A DNA stretch of 50,574 bases from Patescibacteria group bacterium. Lineage in GTDB: Bacteria > Patescibacteriota > Minisyncoccia > UBA6257 > 02-FULL-45-10c. The notes under the pieces are model-generated. The model was not told where the DNA came from. It saw only the letters and a list, made by a program, of their open reading frames with translations, and made no database searches. The stretch lies in contig JAGWYA010000001.1 of NCBI GenBank assembly GCA_018969615.1, positions 118,567 to 169,140 of the forward strand, written 5' to 3'. A program made the position numbers and the translations under genes. This document shows, piece after piece, positions 44,686 through 50,311 of this stretch. How positions within the stretch are numbered: the stretch's first letter is position 1; the number at the start of each line of letters is the position of its first letter.

Positions 44686-45219
44686 CTAAACCTGCTTTGC
44701 AAAAGGAAGCTTTTCTAGAATTTCATGAACGAGCCCTAACTCTTTTGCCTTTTCAGCAGTTAAGACTGTACTTTCTTTAAATAAATCGATAATTTTTTCC
44801 TCCTTCGCACCAGTTTCTTTTGAAAGAATATTTACGTGCTTTTTATATAATTCTTTAAAAAGAAGTAGAGCCTCTTCATGATTGTGTAGCGGCGCTGTTT
44901 GTGCTCCCGTCGTAAACGTCCCTTCGTGCAGAAAAAATCGACAACCTTTTATAGCTATCCTCTTAGCGCCAGCGGCATAAATTATATTTGCCGCGGAATC
45001 AATTTGGCTAAGCGCAATAGTTTCAACCTCAATTGATAAAGCTTTTAAGTAAGAAAAAATTCTAATTGCGGAATCAACATCACCGCCTGAAGAAGATATG
45101 AGTATCCTCAATTTTTTAATATTAGAGTTATAAAGTTGAGTATTTACATATACAATCAAATTATGCGCAGTATTGATGTCAATTCCTCCCGTTATTGTAT
45201 ACCATTGTTCTTCTAACAT
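44686..45219 (-). CDS. ClpP-like serine protease, horizontally acquired
   Basis: A 177-residue protein of the ClpP/crotonase-fold protease family. Visible marks are ISSSGGDVDSAIRIFSYLKA (oxyanion region), IDSAANIIYAAGAKR with the probable nucleophile Ser, FFLHEG with the His, and TAEKAKELGLVHEI at the C-terminus. The place of the family's Asp (before LxTA) holds Ser, with Glu beside it, so the triad may be altered. It is AT-rich and unlike housekeeping ClpP. No Clp ATPase is nearby. The second gene of the island follows. A TATACT box lies at 45284-45289. Confidence 0.78.
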   Translation of the reverse strand: MLEEQWYTITGGIDINTAHNLIVYVNTQLYNSNIKKLRILISSSGGDVDSAIRIFSYLKALSIEVETIALSQIDSAANIIYAAGAKRIAIKGCRFFLHEGTFTTGAQTAPLHNHEEALLLFKELYKKHVNILSKETGAKEEKIIDLFKESTVLTAEKAKELGLVHEILEKLPFAKQV

Positions 45220-45537
45220 ATTACTTAGTTTTTCTTAATAATTAATCTTTCTCCAAATTCAATATTTCCCTTACGATATATTAAGTATAACCTCTTAATC
45301 CTTCAGCGAAATAACCTGGATCACCTGCCTACCGGCAGGCAGGCCTTTCCGTCCCTATCCTGCCTCAGTCGGAAAAAAAGGATAATTTAACTCTATCCCT
45401 TTTCCGATCAGAAATGAAGCCGCTCCGGCTTCACCCCGCCGTTGGCGGGGTTTTATTGTTTGTAGCCGAAAAGATCATTGATCCTATAAACCAATGACTT
45501 CTTCGGACAAACAATAAAAAAGGCGCCGCAGGGCGCC
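45220..45537. other. Intergenic region with four hairpins
   Basis: About 320 nt without a gene. It holds an AT-rich left part (likely promoter of the ClpP-like gene), then CCTGCC/GGCAGG at 45324-45343, an imperfect stem TCGGAAAA...TTTTCCGA at about 45369-45408, a 7-bp stem GAAGCCG/CGGCTTC at 45416-45432, and CCCCGCC/GGCGGGG at 45434-45450 followed by TTTTATT, which is a plus-strand terminator with no plus-strand gene before it. Confidence 0.6.
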
Positions 45538-45538
45538 T
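45512..45538 (-). terminator. Terminator of 105-residue gene
   Basis: A 7-bp stem AGGCGCC/GGCGCCT with a 4-nt loop and a minus-strand T-tract, overlapping the stop codon. Confidence 0.8.
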
Positions 45539-45855
45539 TAAGAGTTTTTCTTCCGGTTCTTGCGGATAACGGCGTCCGCAATGAACTTATTGTAGATCTT
45601 CTGATCTTCCGGCGAGAGGTTCTTCTTCGGCTCAAAAAGCTCGATCGTAACGAAGACCCGGCTGGGATCATACAGGTCAGCTCCCGCCTGCCACTGAATC
45701 ATAAATCCCATAGATTCGATCTCGTCTCTGATCTCGGCGACACGCTCGGCCGCCGCATCGGTCAACGCCGGGTTCTTAAGAAAATTCTCCTTGAGAATAT
45801 CCCGCATCTCAGCCGCAAGCTTTAACACAAGCTCCTTCGCCTCATCGTCGGTCAT
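45538..45855 (-). CDS. Unknown small soluble protein
   Basis: A 105-residue protein I do not recognise. The N-terminal 50 residues are helical and acidic; the middle (GFMIQWQAGADLYDPSRVFVTIELFEP) is beta-rich, and the tail is basic (VIRKNRKKNS). No membrane segment or signal peptide. A Shine-Dalgarno GGAG 7-8 nt before the ATG supports the start. It is a single-gene unit with its own terminator. Confidence 0.7.
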   Translation of the reverse strand: MTDDEAKELVLKLAAEMRDILKENFLKNPALTDAAAERVAEIRDEIESMGFMIQWQAGADLYDPSRVFVTIELFEPKKNLSPEDQKIYNKFIADAVIRKNRKKNS

Positions 45856-45945
45856 CAGACGCTCCGCTGGGTTATTCGGTACTGCTTATAGTTTGGAATA
45901 AAACTGCAAAGCACACAAGCCGGCAAGATCTCCTCGTCCGGGAAA

Positions 45946-45968
45946 TAAAAAACCGCTCAGGGAGCGGT
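45946..45968 (-). terminator. Terminator of 60-residue gene
   Basis: A 7-bp stem ACCGCTC/GAGCGGT with a 3-nt loop followed by TTTTTT on the minus strand, overlapping the end of the gene. Confidence 0.8.
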
Positions 45969-46139
45969 ATACGATCGATCGTTGAGCCAATGCTCGAACT
46001 CTTCTTTGTTCAGGCCGTGTTTCTTCGACAATTCCCTCACCAGCTTATCGTAAGACATTTTCGTCGGCGGATGCTTCCGCAATTCCTTTCGCACTCGCGT
46101 AAGCTCGCGCTCCAATTTCACGCCCAGTCCTTTGGCCAT
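45957..46139 (-). CDS. Unknown small basic helical protein
   Basis: A 60-residue highly charged protein (LERELTRVRKELRKHPP, then KLVRELSKKHGLNKEEFEHWL). The second half resembles a helix-turn-helix or small helical bundle, but I cannot assign a family. The start at 46139 follows an ideal Shine-Dalgarno AAGGAGG 6 nt upstream; the track begins one codon earlier at a GTG. It is a single-gene unit with its own terminator. Confidence 0.65.
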   Translation of the reverse strand: MAKGLGVKLERELTRVRKELRKHPPTKMSYDKLVRELSKKHGLNKEEFEHWLNDRSYTAP

Positions 46140-46265
46140 CACCGTCCTCCTTCTCGCAATTTACTATTCGCATCCTACCCCACCCGCGCGCAAAAAGGCA
46201 AGAATCAGGGCCCTGGTATAAAATGAAGAAGAAAGGTCGGTGAACGTTTTACTTTCATACATCAT

Positions 46266-46421
46266 ATGATCCGAGGAAATTTTATCGGCGCAGCCATCGT
46301 TGCGGTCATCTATACGGTCTACATCCTTGCCCGCCCGCTTCCTACAAAGCCGCAAACGGTGATCGCGCTCGTCATTCTCAACGCCCTGACCATCGTCCTG
46401 CTCAGCTTTGCGTTTAAATAG
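46266..46421 (+). CDS. Small two-segment membrane protein (51 aa)
   Basis: Not in the ORF track because of its length. The 51-residue product starts MIRGNFIGAAIVAVIYTVYI, has two hydrophobic segments (residues 6-22 and 32-49) joined by ARPLPTKPQ, and ends in Lys. Third codon positions are strongly G/C as in real genes here, and it ends 13 nt before a perfect palindromic terminator. No Shine-Dalgarno sequence. Function unknown. Confidence 0.65.
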   Translation: MIRGNFIGAAIVAVIYTVYILARPLPTKPQTVIALVILNALTIVLLSFAFK

Positions 46422-46434
46422 ATCTGCTCGAACT

Positions 46435-46472
46435 AAATACCCCCGCTATGCGATCGCATAGCGGGGGTATTT
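46435..46472. terminator. Perfect 38-nt palindrome, bidirectional terminator
   Basis: A 19+19 nt perfect palindrome with core TACCCCCGCTATGCGA and A/T runs at the ends. It separates two converging genes (46266-46421 plus, 46490-46990 minus) and can end transcription from both sides. The centre is GCGATCGC. Confidence 0.85.
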
Positions 46473-46489
46473 TATGTGCGGAAAGATCT

Positions 46490-46990
46490 CTACGGCTTCG
46501 CCACGTACCACACTCCGCCAACGCCCTGCCCGGTCGTGTCGCCCGGCTTCGTATCATTTTTCCAGAAATAAACCGGTTCGCCATTGTACGTAAGCTGCAT
46601 CGTCCCGTCATCGCGGGTGATCGTTGCTAACTTCCCCGTAACGCCATCCGCGGCAAGCAACGGCTCATTTTGTACCGGCTGATACGGCGGCCAATTCACC
46701 GCGCAGACGCCGGAACAATTTGAAACCCCGGCAGCGTCTTTTGCATAAACATAAAGCGTCATGCCATTTGATGCCACAAGATAATTCCCTAAACTCGTTG
46801 ATGATGCAACCGATAGCACCGGCGACACCGCCCGGCCCATATTTGTTTGATCGGCCCCACCGTTCAAGCCCATAGCGGTCGAGGGCATAGCCGCAGGCTC
46901 CGACGGTACGCTCAACGATGCAACATACCAATAAAGACCCGCTACGATCGCCGCCGCGATCACAGCCGCAATTAATAATTTTTTCTTCAT
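46490..46990 (-). CDS. Secreted repeat (COG4315/PF03640-type) protein
   Basis: A 166-residue exported protein. A basic start MKKK and membrane/signal segment (residues 4-24) lead to a Ser/Ala-rich linker and a domain with NYLVASNGMTLYVYAKDAAG, CSGVCAVNWPPYQP and GEPVYFWKNDTKPGDTTGQG. These are the signatures of the secreted-repeat family (COG4315, often called lipoprotein_15). No lipobox Cys is seen, so it is probably anchored by the N-terminal segment. Function of the family is unknown. TATCCT ends 12 nt before the ATG. Confidence 0.88.
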   Translation of the reverse strand: MKKKLLIAAVIAAAIVAGLYWYVASLSVPSEPAAMPSTAMGLNGGADQTNMGRAVSPVLSVASSTSLGNYLVASNGMTLYVYAKDAAGVSNCSGVCAVNWPPYQPVQNEPLLAADGVTGKLATITRDDGTMQLTYNGEPVYFWKNDTKPGDTTGQGVGGVWYVAKP

Positions 46991-47078
46991 AAATGTAATG
47001 GTAGGATAATTTTATTGAATATATTTATTATACACCAATAACATATCGCCTGTTAGCGATATCTTTCATTTGCGGAGA

Positions 47079-47120
47079 CTAGGATCTAAGTTTCGCTCGC
47101 AGCTGGTTCGAATCCTGTAC
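47079..47120 (+). repeat. tRNA-like remnant with T-arm fragment
   Basis: The plus strand reads GGTTCGAATCCTGTAC at 47105-47120, identical to the 3' T-arm part of the minus-strand tRNA-Ser and inverted relative to it. Upstream, TTGCGGAG...AGGA at 47079-47092 also resembles the tRNA's 3' end in the other orientation. No complete tRNA can be folded here. Confidence 0.55.
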
Positions 47121-47121
47121 A

Positions 47122-47159
47122 AAATACAAAAGCAGTCCCTTAGGACTGCTTTTGTATTT
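47122..47159 (-). terminator. Terminator of tRNA-Ser gene
   Basis: A perfect 17-bp stem AAATACAAAAGCAGTCC/GGACTGCTTTTGTATTT with a 4-nt loop, directly after the tRNA. It has T/A-rich tails on both sides and could act in either direction. Confidence 0.8.
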
Positions 47160-47160
47160 G

Positions 47161-47247
47161 CGGAGGGTACAGGATTCGAACCTGTGATCCCCTTTCGGAG
47201 AAACTTGCTTTCCAAGCAAGCGCACTAGACCACTATGCGAACCCTCC
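47161..47247 (-). tRNA. tRNA-Ser (anticodon GGA)
   Basis: The 87-nt gene folds with acceptor GGAGGGT/ACCCTCC and discriminator G, an anticodon stem CTTGC/GCAAG with loop TTGGAAA, a long variable arm TCTCC-GAAA-GGGGA as in class II tRNAs, and T-arm ACAGG-TTCGAAT-CCTGT. Anticodon GGA reads UCC/UCU. The 3' CCA is not encoded. The anticodon lies at 47211-47213. Confidence 0.95.
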
Positions 47248-47329
47248 TTCTAGTGATGGCTCGGCGAATGCCGAGACCTCTACTACGATATACCACCCGC
47301 CGATATTTTTCAATTGCAGAAAAAATCTA

Positions 47330-47358
47330 TTGACAAACAAGGCGATATTTGTTATTAT
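47330..47358 (+). promoter_or_regulatory. Consensus promoter of 193-residue gene
   Basis: TTGACA, a 17-bp spacer and TATTAT on the plus strand. The leader is about 65-70 nt and contains the Shine-Dalgarno AAGGAG at 47416-47421, 10 nt before the ATG. Confidence 0.8.
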
Positions 47359-47431
47359 TCTACCCGCAACGTCGTGAACGAGAAGGTTCACCGTTGGTAC
47401 GTTAAAAACACCAAGAAGGAGACAACGAGAG

Positions 47432-48013
47432 ATGAGCCACAGAAACAGACACCGCCGGACCATCCGGGTGATGCAGGGCTACGTGCGCGACAACCGGCCG
47501 TTCAGGAACATGACGATCGGCGTGACCGTGGAAACGGCGCGCGATCGGTTCCTGATGCTGGAGCTGCTGCGCGGCGGCGTGATCGCCGAGAGGAAGACCG
47601 AGAAGCTCGTGGTCAAGACGCAGTACCCGGGCTACATCGGGAGACTCGAGCTCGACGGGCCCTACGACCAGATGAAGCCGCTGTGCAACTTCGCGGCCCT
47701 CTGGGAGGAAGCCTCCCGGCATCCGGCGTCGGTCACGGTCGTCGAAGAGATGCAGAAGCGGCAGAACGTCATCAGCCAGAGAGACCTCTCCCCGCTGCCG
47801 TTCGTCAGCACGATCGAGGCGAGCAAGCTCGTGATGATCCGCCTGAAGATCGCGGCGATGCTGGACGCGGGATTCGATCGCAAAGCGATCGAGTACGGTC
47901 TCGTGATGTCCGATGCGAGCCTCGAGGAGGCCATCCGGGACGCGAAAAAGAGCGGGAAGGTTCCGCTCTTCAGCGAGCCGGCGCCCACGCCCGCGCTCGC
48001 GACGGCGTCGTAA
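47432..48013 (+). CDS. Unknown GC-rich soluble protein
   Basis: I do not recognise this 193-residue protein. It has a very basic N-terminus (HRNRHRRTIRVMQGYVRDNR), a beta-rich first half and a helical C-terminal half with a Pro/Ala tail. Codons are more GC-rich than in neighbours, hinting at a different origin. Overlapping ORFs exist in the other plus frame (47314-48021) and on the minus strand (47402-48037); this frame is preferred because promoter, Shine-Dalgarno sequence and ATG line up with it. Two hairpins and a terminator follow. Confidence 0.68.
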   Translation: MSHRNRHRRTIRVMQGYVRDNRPFRNMTIGVTVETARDRFLMLELLRGGVIAERKTEKLVVKTQYPGYIGRLELDGPYDQMKPLCNFAALWEEASRHPASVTVVEEMQKRQNVISQRDLSPLPFVSTIEASKLVMIRLKIAAMLDAGFDRKAIEYGLVMSDASLEEAIRDAKKSGKVPLFSEPAPTPALATAS

Positions 48014-48025
48014 TGCAATAAAAAA

Positions 48026-48179
48026 GCGCGATCTCACGAACGCGCTCGGGGTACCCCGGCTGCTCTGCTAAAAGCAGAGCAGCCGGGCCCCTCCCCTCCT
48101 CTCATTTCTCCTTCTGCTTCCTTGTTCTTTCCAGTTTTCAAACCAATCCCTCCGACATTCGGAGGGACTTTTTATTTTT
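48026..48179 (+). other. Structured C/U-rich 3' region or small RNA
   Basis: After the 193-residue gene come a GCGCG/CGCGC stem (48026-48045), a perfect 15-bp hairpin CCCGGCTGCTCTGCT (48055-48087), a tract of almost only C and T (about 48086-48133, including CCCCTCCCCTCCTCTC), and a terminator with a 9-bp stem TCCCTCCGA/TCGGAGGGA and T-tract (48147-48179). No ORF is supported. Confidence 0.6.
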
Positions 48180-48183
48180 GCCT

Positions 48184-48201
48184 GCTATGCTATCGCATAG
48201 C
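48184..48201. repeat. Second copy of GCTATGCGATCGCATAGC palindrome
   Basis: The 18-nt sequence differs by one base from the core of the palindrome at 46445-46462 (T for G at the eighth base). Confidence 0.6.
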
Positions 48202-48238
48202 ACTTACTGTATTTCAAAATGGATCCGCCCACTGCCTA

Positions 48239-48274
48239 AGCCGACCCTTGTCGGCTCCCCGACTGTGGTCGGGG
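48239..48274. repeat. Two abutting 7-bp hairpins after htpX
   Basis: AGCCGAC/GTCGGCT (48239-48256) and CCCCGAC/GTCGGGG (48257-48274), each with a 4-nt loop, touch each other without a spacer. CTGCCT occurs three times around them. No T-tract follows on the htpX side. Confidence 0.55.
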
Positions 48275-48296
48275 CTGCCTACTCACCACTGCCTGT

Positions 48297-49205
48297 TTAC
48301 TTGATCTTCAAACCTTTCAATGCGGCTATCCTCTCTTTAATGGGAGGATGTGTCAGGAACAGGTTATGCATCCACGAATCTTTCTGCTTCCCCTTGAACG
48401 GATCGGCGATCCACAGATGAGCGGTCGTATTGTTCGCGCCGGGCATCGGCGTCGGATCGGCGGAGATCTTCTCAAGCGCGCTGATCAATCCCTCTGGATA
48501 CCGCGTCAGCAGCGCGCCGGATGAATCCGCAAGCAGTTCACGCTTGCGGGAGATCGCAAGCTGCATCAGCGTTCCGGCGATCGGCGCCAGGATCGCGAAT
48601 ATGATCCCTAAAACCAACATGAGTCCGCCCATGCCGTTCTCATTGTCATTCCCCCGGCGCCCCCCGCCCCACCAGAACGATTGCATAAAAAAGTTCGAGA
48701 CCAAGGAAAGAAAACCGACCAATACCACCGCGACCGTGGACACCAGCATATCGCGGTTCCCGATATGGGAAAGCTCATGCGCGATCACGCCTTCCAGCTC
48801 GGTCCGGTCAAGGCGCTCCAGGAGGCCGGTTGTCACCGCAACGACGGCATGCTGCGGATCACGGCCTGTTGCGAACGCATTCGGCGCCGCCGTCCGGATA
48901 ATATAGATCTTCGGCACCGGGATCCCGGCCGTGATCGCAAGATTTTCAACGACATTGTACAGCTCGCGCGCATTCTCCCGGCTCACCGGCTGCGCATTCG
49001 CCATCTGCAAAACGATCTTATCCGAATACCAATAGCTCGTAACGCTCATACCGATGCTAAAGACCACCGCGAAGACCAGGATCGAAGAATTGCCGTAGAT
49101 CTGCGCGAAGACCCAGCCGATGCCGATCACCACCATCAAAAAGACCGTGAACAAAAGCCACGTCTTCCGGATGTTCGCTGTTTTATTGGTATATAAATTC
49201 GGCAT
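48297..49205 (-). CDS. htpX: Membrane zinc protease HtpX
   Basis: HtpX degrades misfolded membrane proteins. The 302-residue protein has two N-terminal membrane segments, the zinc motif VIAHELSHIGNRD near residue 142, two further membrane segments (about 155-220), the third ligand region ELLADSSGALLTRYPEGL near residue 230, and a C-terminal LTHPPIKERIAAL as in the family. It is grouped with lemA, a common pairing, but here a four-helix-bundle gene lies between them. Confidence 0.96.
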   Translation of the reverse strand: MPNLYTNKTANIRKTWLLFTVFLMVVIGIGWVFAQIYGNSSILVFAVVFSIGMSVTSYWYSDKIVLQMANAQPVSRENARELYNVVENLAITAGIPVPKIYIIRTAAPNAFATGRDPQHAVVAVTTGLLERLDRTELEGVIAHELSHIGNRDMLVSTVAVVLVGFLSLVSNFFMQSFWWGGGRRGNDNENGMGGLMLVLGIIFAILAPIAGTLMQLAISRKRELLADSSGALLTRYPEGLISALEKISADPTPMPGANNTTAHLWIADPFKGKQKDSWMHNLFLTHPPIKERIAALKGLKIK

Positions 49206-49245
49206 AGGGAGGAAAAGTTCTACTTGTTCTAACGTTCTAATGTTC
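49206..49245. repeat. GTTCTAA-type repeat array downstream of four-helix gene
   Basis: On the minus strand, right after the stop codon, TAGAAC occurs four times at 8-9 nt spacing (TAGAACAT, TAGAACGT, TAGAACAAG, TAGAAC). The complementary pattern GTTCTAGATGTTC occurs upstream of the same gene, giving inverted flanks. Confidence 0.65.
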
Positions 49246-49631
49246 TAATTGTTAGCATGATTATCCTTTGTTAGATATTTATCAAGGGCAATAAGTTTAA
49301 AATACAGTTCCTGGATAAGCTTTTCGAGATCGTGATACTTTTGAGTATTTATATATTTTTGACCAAGACTTATTTCGAGACATGTGAGAACTTCCATAAG
49401 CGACCCAAGTGCGATCCTGACAAAAGATGCAAAATCCTTTTTTGTCCTTCGATTACTCCCCTCGGCAATATTGAGCGGGATCGATATTGCCGCTCTGCGA
49501 ACCTGCGAAGTAAGGGCGAACTTTTCATCAGAAGGAAACTGCCTGGTAAGATCGTAGATCTTATTCACAAGATCCATTCCCAACTTCCAAACAGTCAATT
49601 TCCGAAAGCTATAATCAGCGTACTGATCCAT
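49245..49631 (-). CDS. Four-helix-bundle protein (23S rRNA IVP family)
   Basis: A 128-residue helical protein of the 23S rRNA intervening-sequence family. Family marks are FRKLTVWKLGMDLVNKIYDL, the stretch ALTSQVRRAAISIPLNIAEG and RIALGSLMEVLTCLEI. The structure is a pentameric four-helix bundle with a basic surface; its function is unknown, though it is related to Avd proteins of diversity-generating retroelements. A GAGG Shine-Dalgarno lies 8 nt before the ATG. It splits the htpX-lemA pair and is flanked by inverted short repeats, so it looks inserted. Confidence 0.92.
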   Translation of the reverse strand: MDQYADYSFRKLTVWKLGMDLVNKIYDLTRQFPSDEKFALTSQVRRAAISIPLNIAEGSNRRTKKDFASFVRIALGSLMEVLTCLEISLGQKYINTQKYHDLEKLIQELYFKLIALDKYLTKDNHANN

Positions 49632-49671
49632 AGATCATTCCTCACTACAACATCTACAACAACTGGAACAT
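49632..49671. repeat. GTTsTAGAT repeat array upstream of four-helix gene
   Basis: On the minus strand the 9-mer GTTCTAGAT, GTTCCAGTT, GTTGTAGAT, GTTGTAG repeats four times in tandem, starting in the last codons of lemA. It is the inverse of the array on the other side of the gene. Confidence 0.6.
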
Positions 49672-50226
49672 CTAGAACTTCACTTTGACCGGCTCGCGTT
49701 CCGTCTCCGTCGTCTCGAAATACTTCTGTGCCGTGAAATGGAACATGCCGGCAAGCATATTCGTCGGGAAGCTCTGGATCTTCGTATTGAGGTCCATCAC
49801 CATCGTGTTATAGAACCGGCGGGACGCCTGGATCTTGTTCTCGGTGTCCGCAAGCTCGCGCTGGAGGTCCAAGAAGTTCGCGTTCGCTTTCAGGTCCGGA
49901 TAGTTCTCCGATACCGCGAAAAGCGTTTTTAATGTGTTCGAAAGCTGATTCTCCGCCTGATCGCGCTCGAGCGGAGTTCCGTTCGCCTGCATAGCCGCCG
50001 TCCGAGCCTTGGTGACATTTTCAAGCACGCCCCGCTCATGCGCCATATAGCCCTTCACCGCCTCCACGAGGTTCGGGATAAGGTCATACCGGCGCTTCAA
50101 CTGCACATCGATATCTGAAAGCGCCTCCTGGGCACGATTACGCAAACGAACCAGACTGTTGAACATTGCGATCACCCACAAGACCAGCACGACAACTACT
50201 GCGAGAACAATAAAAAGTGTATTCAT
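49672..50226 (-). CDS. LemA family protein
   Basis: A 184-residue protein with one N-terminal membrane segment (residues 2-22) followed by a long helical outer or inner domain. Family motifs are NSLVRLRNRAQEALSDIDVQL, KRRYDLIPNLVEAVKGYM and the C-terminal RRFYNTMVMDLNTKIQSFP. Its role is unknown; it is often next to htpX. The track start at 50298 is too early. The ATG at 50226 has TATACT ending 7 nt upstream and gives the family-typical start MNTLFIV. Confidence 0.95.
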   Translation of the reverse strand: MNTLFIVLAVVVVLVLWVIAMFNSLVRLRNRAQEALSDIDVQLKRRYDLIPNLVEAVKGYMAHERGVLENVTKARTAAMQANGTPLERDQAENQLSNTLKTLFAVSENYPDLKANANFLDLQRELADTENKIQASRRFYNTMVMDLNTKIQSFPTNMLAGMFHFTAQKYFETTETEREPVKVKF

Positions 50227-50233
50227 ATTTCTT

Positions 50234-50239
50234 AGTATA
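50234..50239 (-). promoter_or_regulatory. -10 box of lemA, leaderless
   Basis: TATACT ends 7 nt before the lemA ATG. An AAGGAGG lies upstream of the -10 box and therefore outside the predicted mRNA. Confidence 0.65.
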
Positions 50240-50277
50240 TACCTCCTTATACGAAAGATAAAATGTCCGTGGTGCAA

Positions 50278-50305
50278 GAAAAACTCCCCGATCTTCATCG
50301 GGGAG
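50278..50305 (-). terminator. Terminator of the partial gene at window end
   Basis: A 9-bp stem CTCCCCGAT/ATCGGGGAG with a 4-nt loop followed by TTTTTC on the minus strand, just past the stop at 50312. Confidence 0.85.
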
Positions 50306-50311
50306 CTTGAA

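Noticed and set aside
47105-47182. tRNA-Ser fragment as an attachment site of an integrated element
   Set aside because: The copies are inverted and only 60 nt apart, not direct repeats flanking an insert, and no integrase is in the window.
47314-48037. Overlapping long ORFs in the other plus frame and on the minus strand at the 193-residue gene
   Set aside because: Promoter, Shine-Dalgarno sequence and ATG fit the 47432 frame. The alternatives are Arg-rich and low in sequence order, as expected for shadows of a GC-rich gene.
46435-48274. CRISPR-like array from the repeated palindromes
   Set aside because: Only two near-identical copies exist, without regular spacing or spacers, and no cas gene is present.
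50240-50250. AAGGAGG upstream of lemA as a ribosome binding site
   Set aside because: It is about 16 nt from the ATG and lies upstream of the predicted -10 box, so it should not be in the mRNA.
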